Shown here in pieces: positions 1 to 5,874 of a stretch of DNA of 5,897 bases. The notes beneath the pieces are model-generated. The model was not told the origin of the DNA. It was given only the letters and a program-made list of their open reading frames with translations, and made no database searches. Source of the stretch: a bacterium. Lineage in GTDB: Bacteria; Patescibacteriota; WWE3; 2-01-FULL-39-13; JAQBTZ01. The stretch is taken from NCBI GenBank assembly GCA_027624675.1, contig JAQBTZ010000039.1, forward strand, positions 1 to 5,897, given 5' to 3'. The position numbers and the translations under genes were made by a program. Each line of letters starts with the position of its first letter. Positions within the stretch are counted from its first letter, which is position 1.

Positions 1-20
1 GATATCGTATAAAATTAAGT

Positions 21-26
21 TACAAT
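21..26 (+). promoter_or_regulatory. Possible -10 box for the DsbA-like gene
   Basis: TACAAT at 21-26 matches the TATAAT consensus at five of six positions and lies 31 bases before the ATG at 58. An overlapping alternative, TATAAA, sits at 8-13. Any -35 element would fall at or before the window edge, so the promoter cannot be confirmed. The same TACAAT hexamer recurs at 4718-4723 in front of the last gene. Confidence 0.25.
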
Positions 27-57
27 GGACACTACGTTTTAAATTAGAAATTATATT

Positions 58-819
58 ATGGACAAATTACTTACACCTTTATCAATAATTATAGCTGGCG
101 GACTTATTGGTCTTTCAGTTATCTTTTCAAATAATCCTAGTATCTTAGGAATGAAAAATACAGTAAATAAAGCTGATATTCAAAAAATTACAGACACTGT
201 TGCAGGTCAACCTACCCCAACAAATCTACCAGCACCAGTTCCTAGTATTTTAGAGGTACAGTTAGATGATGATGCAGTTTTAGGTAATGCTGATGCACCA
301 GTTACATTAATCGAGTTTAGTGATTACGAGTGTCCATTTTGTAAAAGTTATTTTACAAACACATTTCCAGATATAAAGAAAAATTATATTGATACAGGCA
401 AAGTAAAGGTTGTATTTAGAGATTTCCCCTTAGGATTTCATAATCCATTGGCAACAACTGAGGCTATAGCAGCAGAATGTGCTAGAAAACAGGGCGGAGA
501 CCAGATTTATTTTGATTATCACGATAAAATATTTACAAATACTAATTCAAATGGAAATGGCTTAACAGTTGATCAATTATATGGATTTGCAACAGATTTA
601 GGATTAGACTCAGCAGGGTTAAAGACATGTGTAGAGGCAAAAGAATTTGAAGAAGAGGTGAAAGCAGATTTTGCTTACGGAAGTAGCGTAGGTGTGTCTG
701 GTACACCATCTTTCTTTGTTGGTAAATCAGGTAAAACATCAATTACAGGTGAATTAGTAGTCGGTGCACAACCATTTGCAACATTTAAACAGCTTATTGA
801 TAAATATCTAGAGAATTAA
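58..819 (+). CDS. Membrane-anchored DsbA-family thiol:disulfide oxidoreductase
   Basis: This 253-residue protein probably makes or isomerises disulfide bonds in exported proteins on the outer face of the cytoplasmic membrane. Residues 4-24 are a hydrophobic N-terminal segment with no clear cleavage site, so it is best read as a signal anchor. A Pro-rich linker follows (about 51-63), then a thioredoxin fold. The redox motif CPFC is at residues 92-95 after a typical strand (TLIEFSDYE). The cis-proline loop is SGTPSFFVG, with Pro217. Cys141 and Cys191 sit in the helical insertion, where many DSBA-like 'Thioredoxin_4' proteins carry a second Cys pair. Start choice: the only earlier in-frame ATG, at 25, hits TAA at 40, so ATG 58 is the first usable start; no Shine-Dalgarno sequence precedes it. 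In many bacteria such proteins work with a VKOR or DsbB-type reoxidant, which is not visible here. The family is clear; the oxidase-versus-isomerase role is not. Confidence 0.92.
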   Translation: MDKLLTPLSIIIAGGLIGLSVIFSNNPSILGMKNTVNKADIQKITDTVAGQPTPTNLPAPVPSILEVQLDDDAVLGNADAPVTLIEFSDYECPFCKSYFTNTFPDIKKNYIDTGKVKVVFRDFPLGFHNPLATTEAIAAECARKQGGDQIYFDYHDKIFTNTNSNGNGLTVDQLYGFATDLGLDSAGLKTCVEAKEFEEEVKADFAYGSSVGVSGTPSFFVGKSGKTSITGELVVGAQPFATFKQLIDKYLEN

Positions 820-832
820 GAGTTAAATCAGT

Positions 833-862
833 TTGGTTCAAAAAATTAAAAAGGATTGTAAT
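833..862 (+). promoter_or_regulatory. Candidate promoter for the 866-1008 RNA or leader
   Basis: TTGGTT (833-838) and TGTAAT (857-862) are separated by 18 bases. The -10 matches consensus at five of six positions, the -35 at three. The predicted transcription start, about seven bases downstream, falls at about 868-870, exactly where the first stem begins (GCTCTC at 869). That coincidence is the main support. A shared 11-mer at 821-831 lies just upstream and recurs before the typA promoter. Confidence 0.35.
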
Positions 863-873
863 GAGAAAGCTCT

Positions 874-894
874 CGCAGATTGATTTGCGTTTTT
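874..894 (+). terminator. Small intrinsic-terminator-like hairpin
   Basis: CGCAGA (874-879) can pair with TTTGCG (884-889), including one G-U pair, around a TTGA loop. Five T residues (890-894) follow directly. This could terminate transcripts leaving the DsbA-like gene 54 bases upstream. The stem is short, and its bases also form the 5' arm of the longer 869-923 stem, so the two folds are mutually exclusive. Confidence 0.35.
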
Positions 895-963
895 GATACA
901 GATATATTTAATCAATCGAGAGCGCAGGAAGTAAGGGGCACATTGTTTATTGTTGTCCAAGTG

Positions 964-992
964 TTACTTAACTTCCGGTTTCGAATTATAAT
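964..992 (+). promoter_or_regulatory. Candidate promoter for the ABC transporter gene
   Basis: A perfect TATAAT is at 987-992, 28 bases before the ATG at 1020. A weak -35 candidate, TTACTT (964-969), lies 17 bases upstream. The predicted start, near 999-1000, would give a leader of about 20 bases. The box overlaps the 3' end of the structured region, so the gene may have its own short transcript besides any long-leader transcript. Confidence 0.35.
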
Positions 993-1019
993 TCTTTTTA
1001 ATTTTTTCTTAAGTAATTT

Positions 1020-2792
1020 ATGAAAAATATCAAACAAATAATTTTAATAGCAAAGCCATTATACAAGGTAATGTATCTAATTACTTTTTTAATTTTTATT
1101 GGTGCTATTATTCAGCAGGTTTCACCAATTGTTTCTAAATTAATTGTCGATGAAATTGTCTCAAATATTAATATTGGTCAAAATGGCAATTTAAATACAT
1201 TAATCCTATTGTTAGCAATTAGTTTTATAGTTGGGCTAGTTGATATTGCTCTTTCTTCTGTAAGTTCAAGAATGGGTGATCATCTATCAGGCGAGCTTGA
1301 AAAGTTTTTATCAGAAAAGTTTTATAAAAAAGTTTTAACTTTACCTCAGCAATATTTTGATGGTGAGATATCAGGAAAGATAGTCAACCAACTTTCCCGA
1401 GGCATAACATCAATTAAAGATTTTATTAATACCTGTACAAACTTTTTCTTTCCTATTATTTTTCAAAGTATTTTTACGGTAATTGTATTAGCATATTATA
1501 ATTTACAAGTCGCATTTTTTATCGCAATTTTATTTCCAATTTATATAGCACTAAGTTACATTTCTACTAAAAAGTGGGGAGAGCGTGAAACTCTAAAAAA
1601 TCAGATACAAGACACCACAAGAGGCAGAGTTCAAGAATCTATCTTAAATATTAAGGTAGTTAAGATGTTTTTAAATGAGCTAAACGAACTAAATTTTTTA
1701 GCAAAAAATCTTAAAAATTCAAACGACATATATGCAAAACAGAGTAAAACATTTCATATTTTCGACTTTTTACGAAACTTATCTTTAAATGTAGTGTTAC
1801 TAATTGTAAATGTTATAGTTTTTTATAATGCATTTAAGGGGAGTTTAACAATAGGTGAAATGGTTTTAATTATCCAGCTTGTAACATTAGCAAGAAGACC
1901 ATTATTTGCAATGTCATTTATTTTAACAAGGTTTCAACAGGCTGAAAGTGGCTCAAAAGAATTTTTCGAGATATTAAACCTAAAAGGTGAAGAAGACCTT
2001 GATCAAAAGGTTAAGGTAGTAAAGCTTGAAAATCCAATTTTAAAATTTGAGAATTTAAATTTTAGTTACGAAGAGTCAAAATCTATAATTACAAATCTAA
2101 ATTTTGAGATAGGAAACTTTGAAAAAGTTGCTTTAGTTGGACATAGTGGTGCAGGAAAGTCTACTATTGTTAATTTAATAATGAAATTTTATAAACCTGA
2201 AAGTGGCAAAGTCTTTTTAAATAATAAGGATTATAACGATATAACATACCAGCAAGTACGAGGAAATATATCGATGGTATTTCAAGATAGCGAACTTTTT
2301 TCAACAAATGTAAAAGATAATGTTTCTTATGGAAAAGAAAATGCAACTGAACAGGAAATTATTAAAGCACTTAAAGTGGCTAATGCTTACGATTTTGTAA
2401 TGGGATTTGAAAAAGGGCTAGATACGCAGATAGGTGAAAGAGGTATTAAGTTATCAGGTGGGCAAAAACAAAGAATTCAGATTGCAAGAGCAGTACTTCA
2501 TAACTCACCAATATTAATCTTAGACGAGGCAACAAGTAGTTTAGACTCTGCATCAGAACTAGAAGTACAACTTGCGTTAGAAAATTTAATGAAAGGTAAG
2601 CTTGTTATAATCATTGCACATAGGTTTTCAACAATACAAAATGTAGATAAGGTTATAGTAATAAATCAGGGGCAGGTTGAAGATATTGGTACACCAAAAG
2701 ATCTGTCTGTTAAACCAGGTACTTACCAAACACTTTTACAGTATCAGATACAAGGCAATAAAAAATTACTTAAGGATTTTGATATTTATTAA
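1020..2792 (+). CDS. ABC exporter half-transporter (MsbA/multidrug type), fused membrane and ATPase domains
   Basis: This 590-residue protein is a complete half-transporter that should work as a dimer, using ATP hydrolysis to export a lipid, drug or peptide from the cytoplasmic membrane. The N-terminal membrane domain (about 15-310) has six hydrophobic segments, roughly at 18-33, 58-78, 143-160, 163-182, 253-275 and 280-300. The nucleotide-binding domain (about 340-575) is intact. It has an A-loop Tyr350, Walker A GHSGAGKST (374-382), Q-loop Gln422, signature LSGGQ (478-482), Walker B ILILDE (498-503) with catalytic Glu503, D-loop SSLD (506-509) and H-loop His534. The length is normal for the family. 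An in-frame TAA at 1014-1016 fixes ATG 1020 as the earliest start; no Shine-Dalgarno sequence is present. No partner half-transporter or substrate gene adjoins it, so a homodimer is likely and the substrate is unknown. Confidence 0.93.
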   Translation: MKNIKQIILIAKPLYKVMYLITFLIFIGAIIQQVSPIVSKLIVDEIVSNINIGQNGNLNTLILLLAISFIVGLVDIALSSVSSRMGDHLSGELEKFLSEKFYKKVLTLPQQYFDGEISGKIVNQLSRGITSIKDFINTCTNFFFPIIFQSIFTVIVLAYYNLQVAFFIAILFPIYIALSYISTKKWGERETLKNQIQDTTRGRVQESILNIKVVKMFLNELNELNFLAKNLKNSNDIYAKQSKTFHIFDFLRNLSLNVVLLIVNVIVFYNAFKGSLTIGEMVLIIQLVTLARRPLFAMSFILTRFQQAESGSKEFFEILNLKGEEDLDQKVKVVKLENPILKFENLNFSYEESKSIITNLNFEIGNFEKVALVGHSGAGKSTIVNLIMKFYKPESGKVFLNNKDYNDITYQQVRGNISMVFQDSELFSTNVKDNVSYGKENATEQEIIKALKVANAYDFVMGFEKGLDTQIGERGIKLSGGQKQRIQIARAVLHNSPILILDEATSSLDSASELEVQLALENLMKGKLVIIIAHRFSTIQNVDKVIVINQGQVEDIGTPKDLSVKPGTYQTLLQYQIQGNKKLLKDFDIY

Positions 2793-2809
2793 TTTCCCAT
2801 ACAAACATT

Positions 2810-2820
2810 AGTTAAATCAG
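2810..2820 (+). repeat. 11-base direct repeat shared with 821-831
   Basis: AGTTAAATCAG occurs here and at 821-831. Each copy lies just upstream of a candidate -35 box: two bases before TTGGTT in the first gap and six bases before TTGTGT in this one. It could be a shared upstream promoter element or operator, or chance in AT-rich DNA. Confidence 0.35.
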
Positions 2821-2825
2821 CTGTT

Positions 2826-2853
2826 TTGTGTTAGTATTTATTGTTTATATAAC
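2826..2853 (+). promoter_or_regulatory. Candidate typA promoter
   Basis: TTGTGT (2826-2831) and TATAAC (2848-2853) are 16 bases apart, within the 73-base gap between the ABC gene and typA. The predicted start, near 2860, leaves only about six bases before the ATG at 2866. The message would be nearly leaderless, which fits the absence of a Shine-Dalgarno sequence. No convincing terminator separates it from the ABC gene, so read-through is possible. Confidence 0.4.
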
Positions 2854-2865
2854 GATAAGATTATT

Positions 2866-4686
2866 ATGAATATTAGAAATGTAGCGATAATAGCTCACGT
2901 TGACCACGGAAAGACAAGTCTAGTTGACGGACTATTGAAACAATCAAAAACCTTTCGAGAAAACGAACATTATATGTCCGATACTCTTATTATGGATTCA
3001 AATGATCAAGAAAGAGAAAGAGGCATTACCATTTTAGCTAAAAATACCACAATAAATTATAACGACTATAAAATTAATATAATCGATACTCCAGGTCACT
3101 CAGATTTTAGTGGAGAGGTAGAAAGAACGCTAAACATGGCAGAAGGTGCAATCTTAGTTATAGATGCAAAAGAAGGACCAATGCCTCAGACAAAGTATGT
3201 TTTAAAAAAAGCGCTAGAATTAAATCTTAAAATCATAGTTGTTATAAATAAAATTGATAAAAAAGATTGTGATCCTGCAAAAGCATTACATAGAACTTCG
3301 GACCTATTTTTAGATTTAGCAAAAAGTGATCATCATCTAGATTTTCCAGTTTACTATGCAATAGGTCGAGATGGAAAGTCATGGGAAAACATGCCAGAAG
3401 ATATTAATGCACCAGCAGATTTAAAACCAATATTCGAGGCAATTATTAAACACATACCAGAGCCTGTTATCTCATCGGATCAGGGGTTTCAGATGTTAGT
3501 TTCAAGCTTAGATTACGATAACTATAAAGGTAAATATGCTATCGGTAAGGTTTTTAGAGGTGAGATAAATACAGATGCTAAGGTTGCTTTGATGAAATCA
3601 AATGGTGAGATAATTTCATGTTTTGTAGAAAAAATATACACAAACCAGGGTTTAAATAGAGTAGAGATAGATAAAGGTGTAACCGGCGATATTGTTTATA
3701 TAACAGGGATAAAAGAAGCATCAATTGGAGATACAATTACAGATTTTGATAAGCAAGAGGCGTTGCCATCAATTTCAATCGAAGATCCAACTTTAAAAAT
3801 TTCAATTTCAGCAAATACTTCGCCTTTTGTAGGTAGAGAAGGTAGTTTAGTAAACGCTAGACAGATAGCAGAAAGAATAGAAAAAGAGGTACAGACTAAT
3901 ATTTCATTAAAATTCGAAAAAAATATTAATGGTGAATTTGAAGTAGCAGGTAGAGGCGAACTACATCTTTCAGTATTTTTAGAAAATTTAAGAAGAGAAG
4001 GTTATGAGATGCAAGTTAGCAAACCTCAAGTTATTCAAAAAATAGTAGATGGTGAAACTCAAGAACCATACGAAGAATTATTTGTAGAGGTTCCAACAGA
4101 ATATGCAAACTCAATAATTGGAGAGGTAGCAAAAAGAGGGGGAATGTTAACAGATCAAGCTGAAAACGATGATAAAACTACTAATATAGTATTTGAGATC
4201 TCAACCCGAGGAACATTAGGACTTAGAAACATACTACTTACTATGTCAAAAGGAAATTTAGTTTTTAATACCAGCTTTTTAGAATACAGAAAAGTAACAG
4301 GAAATATTCCAAGACTACGAAACGGAGTATTACTAGCTTCAACAGGTGGTAAAGCTACAGGGTTTGGATTAAATGTGGCACAAGGCAGGGGGATCACATA
4401 CATTGCCCCCCAGACTGAGGTATACGAAGGAATGATTATTGGTTTAAATAGCAGAACAGAAGATATTGAGATTAATGTAATAAAAGGTAAACAGTTAACC
4501 AATATTAGAGCCTCAGGAAACGATGATGCGTTAATATTAGTCCCGCCAACAATAATGGATTTAGAACAAAGCTTAAACTTTATTGAAGATGATGAATTAC
4601 TTGAAATTACCCCAAAAAATATTAGGTTTAGAAAAAAAATCTTAAACGCTGATTTAAGAATGAAGACTCGAAATAAAGAAAAATAA
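2866..4686 (+). CDS. typA: Translational GTPase TypA/BipA
   Basis: TypA/BipA is an EF-G-like GTPase that binds the ribosome and is linked to 50S assembly and stress or cold adaptation. The 606-residue protein has normal length and every domain. The GTPase motifs are AHVDHGKTS (10-18), RERGITI (50-56), DTPGH (74-78) and NKID (128-131). A beta-barrel domain II (about 205-300) and EF-G III-like (about 305-385) and V-like (about 397-475) domains follow. The BipA-specific C-terminal domain (about 485-600) is recognised by RGITYIAP, VYEGMIIG, LTNIRASG and the ELLEITP-KNIRFRKK tail. The G5 loop reads YAIGRDG (164-170) in place of the usual SA-type motif. The start MNIRNVAIIAHVDHGKT is typical of the family; no Shine-Dalgarno sequence precedes it. 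A degenerate second copy of its last codons lies at 5806-5874, beyond the next gene. Confidence 0.97.
   Translation: MNIRNVAIIAHVDHGKTSLVDGLLKQSKTFRENEHYMSDTLIMDSNDQERERGITILAKNTTINYNDYKINIIDTPGHSDFSGEVERTLNMAEGAILVIDAKEGPMPQTKYVLKKALELNLKIIVVINKIDKKDCDPAKALHRTSDLFLDLAKSDHHLDFPVYYAIGRDGKSWENMPEDINAPADLKPIFEAIIKHIPEPVISSDQGFQMLVSSLDYDNYKGKYAIGKVFRGEINTDAKVALMKSNGEIISCFVEKIYTNQGLNRVEIDKGVTGDIVYITGIKEASIGDTITDFDKQEALPSISIEDPTLKISISANTSPFVGREGSLVNARQIAERIEKEVQTNISLKFEKNINGEFEVAGRGELHLSVFLENLRREGYEMQVSKPQVIQKIVDGETQEPYEELFVEVPTEYANSIIGEVAKRGGMLTDQAENDDKTTNIVFEISTRGTLGLRNILLTMSKGNLVFNTSFLEYRKVTGNIPRLRNGVLLASTGGKATGFGLNVAQGRGITYIAPQTEVYEGMIIGLNSRTEDIEINVIKGKQLTNIRASGNDDALILVPPTIMDLEQSLNFIEDDELLEITPKNIRFRKKILNADLRMKTRNKEK
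4618..4686 (+). repeat. typA 3' end, upstream copy of an imperfect direct repeat
   Basis: The last 23 codons of intact typA (from the Asn of KNIRF to the stop) are matched by 5806-5874. From TTT (4627) to AGA (4659), 28 of 33 bases agree with 5812-5844, including an exact 12-mer, GCTGATTTAAGA, at 4648-4659 and 5833-5844. After that point mainly the encoded residues are conserved. Confidence 0.75.
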
Positions 4687-4689
4687 AAA

Positions 4690-4723
4690 TTGACAAAGTC
4701 TCAAAAGTTTATTATTCTACAAT
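4690..4723 (+). promoter_or_regulatory. Promoter for the dihydroorotate dehydrogenase-like gene
   Basis: A perfect TTGACA (4690-4695) begins four bases after the typA stop. Two -10 choices exist: TATTCT (4713-4718) at the ideal 17-base spacing but with four of six matches, and TACAAT (4718-4723) with five of six matches but a long 22-base spacing. Either way this gene seems to carry its own promoter and need not be co-transcribed with typA. Confidence 0.5.
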
Positions 4724-4745
4724 AGAAAGTTATAAATTACAGTGA

Positions 4746-4850
4746 ATAATAATCATTTATAATAATAAAGAATCCATAGAAATTAACACTTTCTATGGAC
4801 CATATTGGAATGCATCGTTTCCAAATTTACCTGAAATAGATTCAGATGTA
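4746..4850 (+). other. Probable coding N-terminus of the dihydroorotate dehydrogenase-like gene, without a canonical start
   Basis: The frame of the downstream gene stays open back to TGA at 4743-4745, adding up to 35 codons. The translation includes YNNKESIEINTFYGPYWNA and then leads directly into the conserved FLGHKLNTPFGIPA. The spacing of Y, S, E, N and GP resembles the N-terminus I recall for Patescibacteria members of this family (Y-x4-S-x-E-x-N-x3-GP). No ATG, GTG, TTG or CTG occurs in frame here; the first codons are ATA ATA ATC ATT TAT. Initiation may use ATC (4752) or ATT (4755). Alternatively, GTG 4742 in another frame would need a one-base shift before its TAA at 4760. A mutation or sequence error is also possible. 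Confidence 0.55.
4773..4799. repeat. Perfect 10-bp inverted repeat (hairpin)
   Basis: TCCATAGAAA (4773-4782) and TTTCTATGGA (4790-4799) are exact reverse complements around a seven-base TTAACAC loop. There is no T-run after it, so it is not an ordinary terminator. It lies about 50 bases after the candidate promoter, either in the 5' leader or in the first codons of the next gene. A second ATAGAAA at 4722-4728, near the predicted transcription start, could compete for the 3' arm. Confidence 0.6.
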
Positions 4851-5807
4851 TTGTTTTTGGGGCATAAGCTAAATACCCCTTTTGGAATACCTGCATGTCC
4901 ATTAACCTCTAACTCTCGATATGTAGAATTTTATTCTAAATTAGGGTTTGATTTACTTACATTTAAAACTTTTAGAAGCATAGAATGGAGAGGTTTTGAT
5001 TCCCCTAATTTATTATATGTAAACCTACCTTATCAATTAAAATTAGAGGATTTAAATACAACTTTAATTTCTAATATAAAACCTTTTTCAGATCAAGGTG
5101 TATCTATAGCAAATAGTTTTGGTGTTCACTCAACTAGACCAGAGTATTGGATAAAAGAATATGAGCTAGCAAAAAGCAGGTTAAAAAAAGGTCAATTATT
5201 AATTTTATCTCTAATGATATCTGATATAAAAGGTAAGACACAGATTGAAAATGCAATTGAGTTAGCGGGACTTGCTAATCAAACATCTGCAACTATTGTT
5301 GAGATAAATTTTGCATGTCCAAATACAGATGGGCATGGATTAATATATGAAGATATAGATTTAACCTTCAAAATATGTTACGAAATGTACAAAGTACTTG
5401 AAAATAAAAAATTATTAGTCAAAGTTGGATTTTATAAAGATCAACTAAAAATCAAAGAATTTTTATATAAAACAAAAGGTATTATATCGGGACTTTCTAG
5501 TACTAATACTTATGGTATGAAAGTGCTTAATACTCAAGGTGATCCAGCATTTGGAAATAGTAGGTTAATAGCTGGGATCTCAGGTACGGCTATAAAAAAC
5601 CTGTCAATAGGCCAAGTAAAAAATATTTTAGCTTATAAAGAGGAACTTAGTTTAGTAGATTTTATTGTAATTGGTATTGGTGGTATTATGCAACCAACAG
5701 ATGCAATGGAATATTTATCTTTAGGGGTTAATGCTGTTCAATCAGCTACAGGCACTTGGGTTAATCCATATTTAGCCTTAGAATTTAGAAATATATATTT
5801 TAGGTAA
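4851..5807 (+). CDS. pyrD: Dihydroorotate dehydrogenase-like FMN flavoprotein
   Basis: This is a TIM-barrel FMN enzyme of the dihydroorotate dehydrogenase family, expected to oxidise dihydroorotate to orotate in pyrimidine synthesis. Numbering from TTG 4851 (318 residues), visible family features are TPFGIPA (9-15), Lys39 in FKTFRS, IANSFG (86-91), EINFACPNT with the probable catalytic Cys156 (class 1 type), VKVG with Lys191, SSTNT (216-220), IAGISGTA (240-247), the phosphate-binding GIGGI (275-279) and VQSATG (296-301). There is no N-terminal membrane helix, which also fits class 1. TTG 4851 is the first conventional start in frame, but recognisable family sequence lies upstream (4746-4850), so the true protein is probably about 350 residues. 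The gene has its own TTGACA promoter and sits between two copies of the typA 3' end. No other pyrimidine gene is present, so the exact substrate is unproven. Its TAA overlaps the typA remnant. Confidence 0.8.
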   Translation: MFLGHKLNTPFGIPACPLTSNSRYVEFYSKLGFDLLTFKTFRSIEWRGFDSPNLLYVNLPYQLKLEDLNTTLISNIKPFSDQGVSIANSFGVHSTRPEYWIKEYELAKSRLKKGQLLILSLMISDIKGKTQIENAIELAGLANQTSATIVEINFACPNTDGHGLIYEDIDLTFKICYEMYKVLENKKLLVKVGFYKDQLKIKEFLYKTKGIISGLSSTNTYGMKVLNTQGDPAFGNSRLIAGISGTAIKNLSIGQVKNILAYKEELSLVDFIVIGIGGIMQPTDAMEYLSLGVNAVQSATGTWVNPYLALEFRNIYFR

Positions 5808-5874
5808 TATGTTTAGTTAAAAAACCCTAAATGCTGATTTAAGATCTAAAAGCAGAAATAGAAATCCAAGTTAG
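5806..5874 (+). pseudogene. Degenerate remnant of the typA 3' end
   Basis: In frame, this segment reads N-M-F-S-stop-K-T, then LNADLRSKSRNRNPS and a TAG. The intact typA ends NIRFRKKI, LNADLRMKTRNKEK and a TAA. One codon is missing, one Lys codon has become TAA (AAA to TAA, 5818-5820), and several differences are synonymous (TTA/CTA, AAC/AAT, CGA/AGA). Conservation of frame, residues and end position argues for true homology and not a chance AT-rich match. It is too short and too broken to be functional. The likely origin is a duplication of typA, or insertion of the dehydrogenase gene at the typA terminus from a related genome. Confidence 0.75.

Larger units (their letters stand above)
866..1008 (+). 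ncRNA. Candidate structured RNA or long leader of the ABC transporter gene
   Basis: The gap between the first two genes folds into two consecutive elements. Stem 1 pairs GCTCTC (869-874) and GATTGATT (878-885) with AATCAATC (910-917) and GAGAGC (918-923). That is 14 perfect pairs with a three-base bulge (GCA, 875-877) and a 24-base loop. Stem 2 pairs GGAAGTAAG (927-935) with CTT-A-ACTTCC (967-976), with one bulged A. Nested inside it is a seven-pair hairpin (936-942 with 951-958, bulged U953). A weak palindrome (983-994) and T-runs (995-999, 1002-1007) follow and could end the transcript. I matched it by eye against the motifs of tRNA, tmRNA, RNase P RNA, SRP RNA and common riboswitches and recognised none. 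It may be a free small RNA or a cis-acting leader; the boundaries are approximate. Confidence 0.4.

Noticed and set aside
25..42. Five-codon ORF (ATG to TAA) before the DsbA-like gene
   Set aside because: Very short, without a ribosome-binding sequence, and it overlaps a candidate -10 box. Nothing suggests a real leader peptide.
542..742. Minus-strand 66-codon open frame
   Set aside because: It lies entirely inside the DsbA-like gene, and its leucine-rich translation is what the antisense of AT-rich coding DNA gives. No motif and no start context.
927..945. SRP RNA-like string GGAAGTAAGG
   Set aside because: The SRP domain IV signature needs GGAAG next to an AGCAG loop and a matching GTCAGG strand, and these are absent.
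974..990. tRNA T-arm-like string (TTCCGGTTTCGAATT)
   Set aside because: It resembles GGTTCGAATCC only in part (an extra T), and no acceptor stem, anticodon arm or D arm surrounds it.
2801..2830. Possible hairpin after the ABC gene (ACAAACA with TGTTTTGT)
   Set aside because: AT-rich, imperfect, with a large loop and no T-run directly after it; too weak to call a terminator.
4155..4502. Minus-strand 115-codon open frame
   Set aside because: It is antisense to the strongly conserved C-terminal half of typA and shows no family resemblance; a shadow frame.
4795..4839. 14-codon ORF starting ATGGACCAT
   Set aside because: It is out of frame with the dehydrogenase, which already gives family-like residues over the same bases. 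No sign of independent coding.
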